From positions 1 to 7,262 of the forward strand of contig CAZFHZ010000150.1 of the NCBI GenBank assembly GCA_964519015.1: a stretch of 7,262 nucleotides of DNA, in the 5' to 3' direction. This document shows, piece after piece, positions 1 to 5,461 of this stretch; position 1 is the stretch's first letter; every line of letters begins with the position of its first letter. The notes beneath the pieces were generated by a model. It did not search any database, was not told the DNA's origin, and saw only the letters and a list, made by a program, of their open reading frames with translations. Made by a program: the position numbers and the translations under genes. This DNA comes from CAZFHZ01 sp964519015 (GTDB taxonomy: Bacteria > Blakebacterota > Blakebacteria > Blakebacterales > CAYUVJ01).

Positions 1-96
1 GAGTCAGGGCCCGACATCGGGACGGAGGTGACCCGCGCGGCCACCGGCGAGGACACCGAATCGGAGTTAGGTACCGGGTCGGGTCATCCGGGATGA
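1..96 (+). CDS. Possible C-terminal tail of an upstream gene (partial)
   Basis: Frame 1 is open from the left edge to a TGA at 94-96 and encodes about 31 residues rich in Gly, Thr and Glu, ending in GSGHPG. Third codon positions are mostly G or C, as in the confirmed genes of the window, which is the only support. The product has no recognisable motif and could be a disordered C-terminal tail. Frame 3 is also open to about base 168, but its translation is Arg- and Gly-rich and looks non-coding. The stretch is too short to exclude plain intergenic sequence. Confidence 0.3.
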   Translation, partial: ESGPDIGTEVTRAATGEDTESELGTGSGHPG

Positions 97-121
97 GCGA
101 GGGCTTCGCACCCTCATCCGG
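88..121. terminator. Imperfect stem-loop at the end of the possible upstream gene
   Basis: GGATGAG (91-97) pairs with CTCATCC (113-119). The outer CC (88-89) can pair with GG (120-121) around a bulged G, and an alternative inner stem pairs GGG (101-103) with CCC (111-113) around a CTTCGCA loop. It overlaps the TGA at 94-96. No U-rich tract follows directly; the next T-rich bases are near 149-155. A rho-independent terminator is therefore not proven, and it could be an mRNA-end stabilising hairpin. Confidence 0.25.
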
Positions 122-179
122 CCCTCCGGGAAAAGAGACCGCCGACTCCTTTTCTCAATCATTTCAGTGAAAAGCAGGC

Positions 180-207
180 TTGAACGCGCCGGTGAAGCTG
201 ATAACAT
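180..207 (+). promoter_or_regulatory. Candidate sigma70-type promoter for the redoxin gene
   Basis: TTGAAC (180-185) lies 16 bases from TAACAT (202-207). Each box matches 4 of 6 consensus positions. The boxes sit in a local AT-richer stretch (about 150-235) of otherwise very GC-rich DNA, in the only non-coding gap upstream of the redoxin gene. The implied transcript would have a leader of about 75 bases. The remainder of 97-289 shows no other structure I can support. Confidence 0.3.
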
Positions 208-289
208 TCCGGCCAATGCTGTACATTTGTCCAGTTCACCCCGTCCGCGGGACCGGTTCCCTGCGGCCACACAAGTTGGTGAGACTACG

Positions 290-853
290 ATGAAGCGAAT
301 CATGCTCGGCAGTCTGCTCGCCGCCGCCCTCCTGGTCACGACCGGTGCCGCCCTCCAGCAGGAAGGACTCTACCTTCCCGTCGGTTCGGACGCCCCAGCC
401 TTCAACCAGTGGAATGCGACCGACGGCAACCAGTACACGCTGACGGAGCTGGAGAAGAAGGGCCCGGTCTTCGTGACCTTCTGGAAGGACCCCTGTCCTC
501 ACAATCGCCGGGCCATGCCTCACTTCAACGCGATGAAGGGGGCGTACGGGGAGAAGGTCACGATGGTGGGCATCGTCCGCACCGCCGACGATGGGACGGC
601 CAAGGCCTGGGCCGAGCAGTTCAGCGCCAGCTTCCCGCTGCTGGCCGATCCCCACTCTCAGCTCATCAACGCCTTCAAGTCCGCTTACTCGATCTGCACC
701 TTCGAGATCAAACAGGGGAAGATCACCCGGGTCTTCGAAGGCTACGGGCAGAACGAGCTCAAGGCCCTCAACACCGCCCTGGCCGAGGCGGCCGGGGTGG
801 CGCCCGCCCAGCTCGACCTGAGCGCCGCCCCCCAACGCCAGACCTGGGGCTGA
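290..853 (+). CDS. Exported thioredoxin-fold (redoxin/AhpC-TSA-like) protein with altered CXXC
   Basis: A 187-residue protein. It opens with MKRIM and a hydrophobic segment (about residues 5-22), a signal peptide, so it should act in the periplasm. The thioredoxin fold is shown by VGSDAPAF (31-38), the strand-plus-active-site segment FVTFWKDPCPHNRRAMP (61-77), and TFEIKQGKI (137-145), which matches the TFLID..GKI strand of TlpA/ResA-like proteins. The usual WCxxC is PCPHN: the first Cys (C69) is kept and the second is Asn72. The cis-proline position appears to be Ile135, followed by Cys136, the only other Cys. Classic dithiol reductase chemistry is therefore not possible; a one-Cys peroxidase-like role, or a C69-C136 disulfide, is inference. 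The start at 290 is preferred over the in-frame ATG at 167 because GGTGAG lies just upstream at 279-284 and the signal peptide then begins at residue 1. It is closed by the terminator at 896-927 and is probably monocistronic. The partner is unknown. Confidence 0.92.
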   Translation: MKRIMLGSLLAAALLVTTGAALQQEGLYLPVGSDAPAFNQWNATDGNQYTLTELEKKGPVFVTFWKDPCPHNRRAMPHFNAMKGAYGEKVTMVGIVRTADDGTAKAWAEQFSASFPLLADPHSQLINAFKSAYSICTFEIKQGKITRVFEGYGQNELKALNTALAEAAGVAPAQLDLSAAPQRQTWG

Positions 854-866
854 GCGTTCTGACCCC

Positions 867-885
867 GCTCCCCGGTCCGGGGAGC
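867..885. other. Perfect 8-bp hairpin after the redoxin gene
   Basis: GCTCCCCG (867-874) and CGGGGAGC (878-885) are exact inverse complements around a 3-base loop. The hairpin lies between the stop codon (851-853) and the intrinsic terminator. No T tract follows it, so it more likely protects the mRNA 3' end or assists pausing than terminates by itself. Confidence 0.5.
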
Positions 886-895
886 TCGAGGAGCG

Positions 896-927
896 AAGGG
901 CCCGGCGGTGCCGGGCCCTTTTCATTT
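896..927 (+). terminator. Intrinsic terminator of the redoxin gene
   Basis: GGGCCCGGC (898-906) pairs perfectly with GCCGGGCCC (910-918) around a GGT loop, and the flanking AA (896-897) can extend the stem into TT (919-920). A T-rich tail, TTTTCATTT (919-927), follows directly. This is a canonical rho-independent terminator about 45 bases after the stop codon, and it separates the redoxin gene from the propeller gene. The rest of the gap up to 1082 contains small inverted repeats but no convincing promoter. Confidence 0.92.
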
Positions 928-1041
928 CCAGGATGACGAAGCATTCCCGACCCCTGTAGGTAGTCTGGACAGGAATCGGCGCACCTCGGCCGGCTTGATG
1001 CCGGTCCCGCGCCATCGGTCGGCGGGGTCTCCGCTCACCCG

Positions 1042-1067
1042 CCACCGGTACCGTCTGAACCGGTTGG
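1042..1067. promoter_or_regulatory. Inverted repeat just upstream of the propeller gene's Shine-Dalgarno
   Basis: CCACCGGT (1042-1049) can pair with ACCGGTTGG (1059-1067), allowing one bulged T, around a 9-base spacer. It ends two bases before the AGGAGG Shine-Dalgarno at 1070-1075. In the mRNA it could form a leader hairpin next to the ribosome site, or it could be an operator for a dimeric regulator. Such short repeats also arise by chance in GC-rich DNA, so this is weak. Confidence 0.25.
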
Positions 1068-1082
1068 ACAGGAGGGTGCTGC

Positions 1083-3839
1083 ATGAAGAAGCTCATCACG
1101 GGCGGCCGGCTGGCGGTGTTGCTGGCCCTGGTCGCGCTGACGCCGGTCCTCGCCGGGGCGCAGTCGGTGCCCGGCGGAGTACTGGACAAGATCGATTACC
1201 GATCCATCGGGCCCACCGCCCAGGGGGGACGCTTCGTCGACTTCGCGCTCCCGCTCCAGCAGCCGCATGTGATCTACGCGGCGACCGCTTCGGGCGGATT
1301 GTGGAAGTCGGAGAACCGCGGCCGCACCTTCACCTCGCTGCTCGATGCGACCGACATCATCTCTGTCGGTGACGTCGAGGTGGCGCCCTCCGACCCGAAC
1401 ATCATCTGGGTCGGGACGGGGGAAGGGAACAACTCCCGCAGTGTCTACTACGGGAACGGGATCTGGAAGTCCACCGACGCCGGCACGACCTGGACCCACA
1501 TGGGCCTGGAGGAAAGCCAGCACATCGGGCGGATCGTCATCCACCCCAGGGATCCCAACACCGTCTATGTAGCCGCCCTCGGGCATCTCTACAGCGACAA
1601 TCCGGAGCGGGGACTCTACAAGACCACCGACGGGGGCAAAAGCTGGACGAAGTGCCTCTCGGTGAAGAGTGAGGGGCGGGACATCGGGGTGGTCGATGTG
1701 GCCATGGACCCCAGCCGGCCCAACACGCTCTATGCCGCGGCCTACGACAAGGTCCGGCGTCCCTGGACCTTCAACGAAGCGGGCCCGGGGAGCGGTGTCT
1801 ACAAGAGCACCGATGCCGGCCGGAGCTGGAACAAGCTGGAAGGGGGTCTGCCCGGCGGGATGCTCGGTCGGATCGGGCTGGCGGTCTCGCCGAAGAATCC
1901 GAACACGGTCTATGCCGTGGTCGAGAACGCCAACTCCGAGGGGGTACCGGTCGAGGAGCGGCGCCAGGAACTGCTCGAGGGACGCCCGCCCCGGGAACGC
2001 ACCATCGGCAACGAGATCTACCGGAGCGACAACGGGGGACGGGCCTGGAGTAAGGTCAACGAGCAGGGATCGGTCGGCGGTAGTCCTCCCTACTACTACG
2101 GCCAGATCCGGGTTGATCCCAACGACACCGAGCACCTCTATAACCTGGGCGTGGGAGTGACCGAGTCGACCGACGGCGGCAAGGCCTGGCGGTCGGGTTT
2201 CCGCTTCGGGGGGGACAACCATGCCCTCTGGATCGACCCGGCCGACAGCAAGCACATGCTGCTGGGGCACGACCATGGCATGGGGATCACCTACGACGGC
2301 GGCCAGAACTGGTACCGCCCCGACATCATGCCGCTCGCCCAGTACTACGCCGTCGGATTCGACATGGAGTACCCCTACAACATCTACGGCGGCCTCCAGG
2401 ACAACGGGTCGGTGAGGGGCCCCAGCACCAGGCGGGGCCGCGGGTCCATCCCGTTCGAGGAGTGGTACGGGGTCGGCGGCGGCGACGGGATGTACAACGT
2501 GGTCGACCCGAACGACAGCCGCTGGCTCTACAACGAGAGCCAGTTCGGCCCCCTCCGGAGGCTCGACCAGAAGACGGGGGAGTCGCGCTCGATCCGCTAC
2601 AACCGGGGGGAGGGAGAGGAGGCGCTGCGCTGGAACTGGTGCGCGCCCATCCTGATCTCGCCCCATGACTCGAACGTCATCTTCCACGGGGCGAACATCC
2701 TGCTCCGCTCCTCCTTCCGGGGGGAGCAGTGGGAGGAGATCAGTCCCGACCTGACCACCAACGATCCGGCCAAGATCCAGGGAACGGGCAACATCCAGTA
2801 CTGCACGATCACCACGATCGACGAATCCCCGGTGATCCCGGGTGTGCTCTGGGTGGGGACCGATGACGGGAACGTGCAGCTCTCCCGGGACGGAGGAGCC
2901 AACTGGACCCTGCTGAACGAGAAGATCCCGGGTCAGCCGGGCTACTGGGTCAGCCGGGTGATCGCCTCCTTCCACGACCCGGCAGTTGCCTATGTGACCT
3001 TCACCGGCCTGCGCCGGGACGATTTCCGCCCCTTCGTCTACAAGACGACCGACTACGGGCAGACCTGGACCTCGATCGCCGCCGGCCTGCCGAACGAGTC
3101 GGTGAACGTGATCCGGGAGGATCGCCGGAACCCGAACCTGCTCTTCGCGGGCACCGACAAGGCGGTCTACGTCTCCCTGGACGGCGGAGCCCGTTGGAAC
3201 AGCCTGCGCAACGACATGCCGGCCGTCCCCGTCCACGACCTGCAGATCCATCCGCGTGAGAACGACCTGATTGTCGGCACCCACGGCCGGAGCGCCTTCA
3301 TCGCCGACATTTCGGCGCTGCAGGAGCTGACGGCGGAGACGATGACCCGACCCTTCCACCTCTTCCGGGTCGAGCCGAAGGTCCGCTGGACGACCGGGCT
3401 ATCAGCGGAAACCGCCAGCCAGAACTTCGCCGGGGAGAGCGAGCCGACGGATGCGCTGATCAACTTCTGGCTCAAGGCGGATGCGGGGGAGGTCAAGGTC
3501 CGCATCTTCGCCGGTGAGCGGCTCATCCGCGAGTTCGACGGGGAGAAGGCAGCCGGACTGAACCAGTTGCGCTGGAACCTGATGGGGACCCGCGAGCGCA
3601 CCCCGCAGGAGAAGGAAGCCTTCCAGCGCCAGCAGCGTCGCGGTGCGGGCGGTGCTGGCGGTGGTGGTGGCGGTGGCGGTGCTCCTCCCGGCTTCGGTGG
3701 TGGGGGACAGCAGAGGGGCGATCCCGACCACATCGACGTCCCGATGCCCCCCGGTGAGTACCGGGTGGTGTTGAGCGTGGACGGGCGGGAGATGTCCACA
3801 GTGGCCGTGATCATGCCCGACCACTGGGCGGAACGCTGA
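1083..3839 (+). CDS. Secreted Asp-box (BNR/VPS10-like) beta-propeller protein
   Basis: A 918-residue protein of the bacterial BNR/sortilin-like family often labelled 'glycosyl hydrolase'. A signal peptide spans residues 1-26 (AGA before Gln27). Ten Asp-box motifs ([ST]xDxGxxW type) are visible near residues 76, 130, 181, 242, 315, 362, 403, 601, 655 and 698; the first, SENRGRTF, is degenerate. Their spacing fits two consecutive beta-propellers. The 190-residue stretch between the seventh and eighth boxes carries the family signatures GGLQDNGS (436-443) and GGGDG (465-469). VGTHGRSAF (731-739) closes the second propeller. A C-terminal beta-rich domain (about 757-918) ends in PPGEYRVVLSVDG and is interrupted by a polyglycine linker (854-875). 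AGGAGG (1070-1075) lies 7 bases before the ATG, fixing the start. Related Asp-box folds include GH74 xyloglucanases, sialidases and sortilin, but no catalytic residue can be assigned here. Binding or cleaving a glycan is inference from the family and from the glycosidase genes that follow. It is closed by its own terminator at 3864-3900. Confidence 0.93.
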   Translation: MKKLITGGRLAVLLALVALTPVLAGAQSVPGGVLDKIDYRSIGPTAQGGRFVDFALPLQQPHVIYAATASGGLWKSENRGRTFTSLLDATDIISVGDVEVAPSDPNIIWVGTGEGNNSRSVYYGNGIWKSTDAGTTWTHMGLEESQHIGRIVIHPRDPNTVYVAALGHLYSDNPERGLYKTTDGGKSWTKCLSVKSEGRDIGVVDVAMDPSRPNTLYAAAYDKVRRPWTFNEAGPGSGVYKSTDAGRSWNKLEGGLPGGMLGRIGLAVSPKNPNTVYAVVENANSEGVPVEERRQELLEGRPPRERTIGNEIYRSDNGGRAWSKVNEQGSVGGSPPYYYGQIRVDPNDTEHLYNLGVGVTESTDGGKAWRSGFRFGGDNHALWIDPADSKHMLLGHDHGMGITYDGGQNWYRPDIMPLAQYYAVGFDMEYPYNIYGGLQDNGSVRGPSTRRGRGSIPFEEWYGVGGGDGMYNVVDPNDSRWLYNESQFGPLRRLDQKTGESRSIRYNRGEGEEALRWNWCAPILISPHDSNVIFHGANILLRSSFRGEQWEEISPDLTTNDPAKIQGTGNIQYCTITTIDESPVIPGVLWVGTDDGNVQLSRDGGANWTLLNEKIPGQPGYWVSRVIASFHDPAVAYVTFTGLRRDDFRPFVYKTTDYGQTWTSIAAGLPNESVNVIREDRRNPNLLFAGTDKAVYVSLDGGARWNSLRNDMPAVPVHDLQIHPRENDLIVGTHGRSAFIADISALQELTAETMTRPFHLFRVEPKVRWTTGLSAETASQNFAGESEPTDALINFWLKADAGEVKVRIFAGERLIREFDGEKAAGLNQLRWNLMGTRERTPQEKEAFQRQQRRGAGGAGGGGGGGGAPPGFGGGGQQRGDPDHIDVPMPPGEYRVVLSVDGREMSTVAVIMPDHWAER
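3642..3707 (+). repeat. GGT/GGC-rich low-complexity tract encoding a polyglycine linker
   Basis: Codons 854-875 of the propeller gene encode 16 Gly in 22 residues, including eight in a row (859-866) and a second run of four (872-875), broken by AGGA and APPGF. Many codons are GGT, so the DNA reads as an imperfect (GGY)n trinucleotide array, unlike the GGC/GGG-rich usage elsewhere. It lies within the C-terminal domain and is probably a flexible, length-variable loop. Confidence 0.85.
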
Positions 3840-3863
3840 GCCCATCGGCCGAGCAGTCTGAAT

Positions 3864-3900
3864 GACCCCCTCCGGCCAGGTGGCCGGAGGGGGTCTTTCT
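3864..3900 (+). terminator. Strong intrinsic terminator of the propeller gene
   Basis: GACCCCCTCCGGCC (3864-3877) and GGCCGGAGGGGGTC (3882-3895) form a perfect 14-bp stem around an AGGT loop, followed by TTTCT (3896-3900). It lies 24 bases after the propeller stop codon and should isolate that gene from the fucosidase operon. Confidence 0.93.
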
Positions 3901-3915
3901 CGCCGGGCCGGAGGA

Positions 3916-3944
3916 TTGACCTGACCGGGCCCAGCGGGTAGAAA
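3916..3944 (+). promoter_or_regulatory. Sigma70-type promoter of the fucosidase operon
   Basis: TTGACC (3916-3921; 5 of 6 to the -35 consensus) is separated by exactly 17 bases from TAGAAA (3939-3944; 4 of 6 to the -10 consensus). It lies between the preceding terminator and the fucosidase start, where a promoter is required. Transcription would begin near 3951, leaving a leader of about 34 bases. No convincing operator repeat is visible beside it. Confidence 0.6.
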
Positions 3945-3974
3945 GGGGGGAGACCCCGGCCCTCCCCTTCATCC

Positions 3975-3978
3975 CGGA
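3975..3978 (+). promoter_or_regulatory. Shine-Dalgarno that decides the fucosidase start
   Basis: GGAG at 3975-3978 lies 6 bases before the ATG at 3985, a normal spacing. An in-frame GTG at 3979 immediately abuts the GGAG and could not use it. ATG 3985 is therefore preferred, which removes two residues from the longest reading. Confidence 0.65.
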
Positions 3979-3984
3979 GTGACG

Positions 3985-5442
3985 ATGCGCCACCTCCGTC
4001 CCCCGATTCTCTTCCTGACCGGTGTGACCCTGCTGATCCTGTCCTCCCTGGGCACACCCACCGCCTCCTCGGCCCAGGCCTGGGACCCCCAGGAGCGGGA
4101 GACCGATCCCCTGGTGCTGGCCCGCCTGGAGACCTTCCAGGACTGGAAGTTCGGTCTGATGATGCACTGGGGGCCGTACAGCCAGTGGGGGGTGGTGGAG
4201 TCGTGGAGCATCTGTTCGGAGGACGAGCCGTGGATCCGGCGCTCGATCCGCGACTACGAGGAGTACAAGCGCCAGTATGAGGCGCTGAAGACGACCTTCC
4301 TCCCCGACCGATTCGATCCGGCCGGCTGGGCCCGGGCGGCCCGGGAGGCCGGGATGCGCTATGTGGTCTTCACCACCAAGCACCACGACGGCTTCAGCAT
4401 GTGGGACAGTCGTCAGACCGACTACCGGATCACCGATCCCGGCTGCCCCTTCAGCGCCGATCCGCGGGCGGACATCACCCGGGGGATCTTCGACGCCTTC
4501 CGGCAGGAGGGATTCGGGATCGGTGCCTACTTCTCCAAGGCCGACTGGCACAACGAGGACTACTGGGCCCCCGAATGGGCCACTCCCGACCGGAACGTCA
4601 ACTACCGCATCGCCCGCTACCCCGAACGCTGGGAGCGCTTCAAGGCGTTCACCTACCGCCAGCTCGAGGAGCTGATGACCGGCTACGGCCGGATCGACAT
4701 CCTCTGGCTGGATGGTGGCTGGGTACGGCCGATCGAGACCCTGACCGAGGAGAGCCGGCCCTGGGCAGGACCGGTGCCCCAGGACCAGGACATCGATATG
4801 CCGCGGATCGCCGCCATGGCCCGGAGCCACCAGCCGGGCCTGATCGTGGTGGACCGGACCGTGCACGGCCGCTACGAGAACTACCGCACCCCCGAGCAGC
4901 AGGTGCCGGCAAGCCCCCCCGACTACGTCTGGGAGACCTGCATGACCATGGGGGACCAGTGGTCGTACCGGCCCGACGACCGCTACAAGCCGGTACGCCG
5001 GCTGGTCCACCTGCTGGTCGAGATCGTCTCGAAGGGGGGCAACTTCCTGCTCAATATCGGCCCCTCGCCGGCCGGGGATCTCCCCCCGGAAGCGCTCGAC
5101 CGCCTGGCCGGTCTGGGGACATGGATGAGCGTGAACGGTGAGGCTATCTACGCGAGTCGGGCCATCCCCCCCTACGGGGAGGGGAGGGTTCGCTACACTC
5201 GCAGCCGGGACGGTACGGTCAATGCGATCGTGCTGGCCGCCGAGGGAGCGACGGCCCCCCCGGAGCGGATCACCCTGGGATCCCTGGTCCCCCGGCCGGG
5301 GAGCGAGGTCAGATTACTGGGTTGGGACCGCCCCCTGCGCTGGTCGGAAGCCCCGACCGGGGTGGTCGTGGAATTCCCGGGGGAGGTCCGCGCCCACCCC
5401 CCCTGCGACCATGCCTGGACGCTCCGTTTCCAGCCCCGCTGA
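3985..5442 (+). CDS. Secreted alpha-L-fucosidase, glycoside hydrolase family 29
   Basis: A 485-residue enzyme expected to hydrolyse terminal alpha-L-fucose from glycans. An N-terminal signal peptide (about 1-30, ending ASSA before Gln31, or AQA before Trp33) sends it out of the cytoplasm. GH29 signatures in order are KFGLMMHWG (55-63), FTTKHHDGF (129-137), YFSKADWH (182-189), DILWLDGGW (238-246), and GGNFLLNIGPSPAG (351-364). Asp243 in WLDGG is the expected nucleophile. The acid/base varies in this family; Glu298 or Glu304 in RYENYRTPEQ (296-305) are candidates by analogy, not proven. The segment ETCMTMGDQWSY (317-328) also matches the family. The catalytic (beta/alpha)8-like domain is followed from about residue 385 by a small beta-sandwich domain. 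The length is normal and all recognisable motifs are intact, so it looks functional. It is transcribed from the promoter at 3916-3944 and followed after 19 bases by the GH127-type gene. Preference for alpha-1,2 versus 1,3/1,4 linkage cannot be read from the sequence. Confidence 0.95.
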   Translation: MRHLRPPILFLTGVTLLILSSLGTPTASSAQAWDPQERETDPLVLARLETFQDWKFGLMMHWGPYSQWGVVESWSICSEDEPWIRRSIRDYEEYKRQYEALKTTFLPDRFDPAGWARAAREAGMRYVVFTTKHHDGFSMWDSRQTDYRITDPGCPFSADPRADITRGIFDAFRQEGFGIGAYFSKADWHNEDYWAPEWATPDRNVNYRIARYPERWERFKAFTYRQLEELMTGYGRIDILWLDGGWVRPIETLTEESRPWAGPVPQDQDIDMPRIAAMARSHQPGLIVVDRTVHGRYENYRTPEQQVPASPPDYVWETCMTMGDQWSYRPDDRYKPVRRLVHLLVEIVSKGGNFLLNIGPSPAGDLPPEALDRLAGLGTWMSVNGEAIYASRAIPPYGEGRVRYTRSRDGTVNAIVLAAEGATAPPERITLGSLVPRPGSEVRLLGWDRPLRWSEAPTGVVVEFPGEVRAHPPCDHAWTLRFQPR

Positions 5443-5461
5443 CGAGGGGAGAAGAGCGACC

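Noticed and set aside
167..289. An N-terminal extension of the redoxin from an ATG at 167
   Set aside because: It would put 41 mostly polar residues before the signal peptide and overlap the promoter candidate; ATG 290 has a Shine-Dalgarno-like GGTGAG and starts with the signal peptide.
933..962. A possible promoter for the propeller gene (ATGACG, 18 bases, TAGGTA)
   Set aside because: The -10 box matches the consensus at only two positions; not distinguishable from chance.
990..1004. A short hairpin CCGGC-TTGAT-GCCGG in the gap before the propeller gene
   Set aside because: A 5-bp stem with no T tract and no link to a start site; common by chance at this base composition.
236..1189. A minus-strand open frame of about 317 codons over the redoxin gene and following gap
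   Set aside because: It crosses the terminator and the start of the propeller gene and encodes no recognisable motif.
1035..3359. A long minus-strand open frame (about 774 codons) opposite the propeller gene
   Set aside because: Its translation is a Val/Pro/Gly/Arg/Asp-rich mixture without motifs, while the plus strand shows a signal peptide, Shine-Dalgarno and ten Asp-boxes. Long antisense frames are expected opposite GC-rich genes.
3811..5010. A minus-strand open frame of about 399 codons opposite the fucosidase
   Set aside because: It runs through a strong bidirectional-looking terminator and promoter region and shows no domain; it is a shadow of the GH29 gene.
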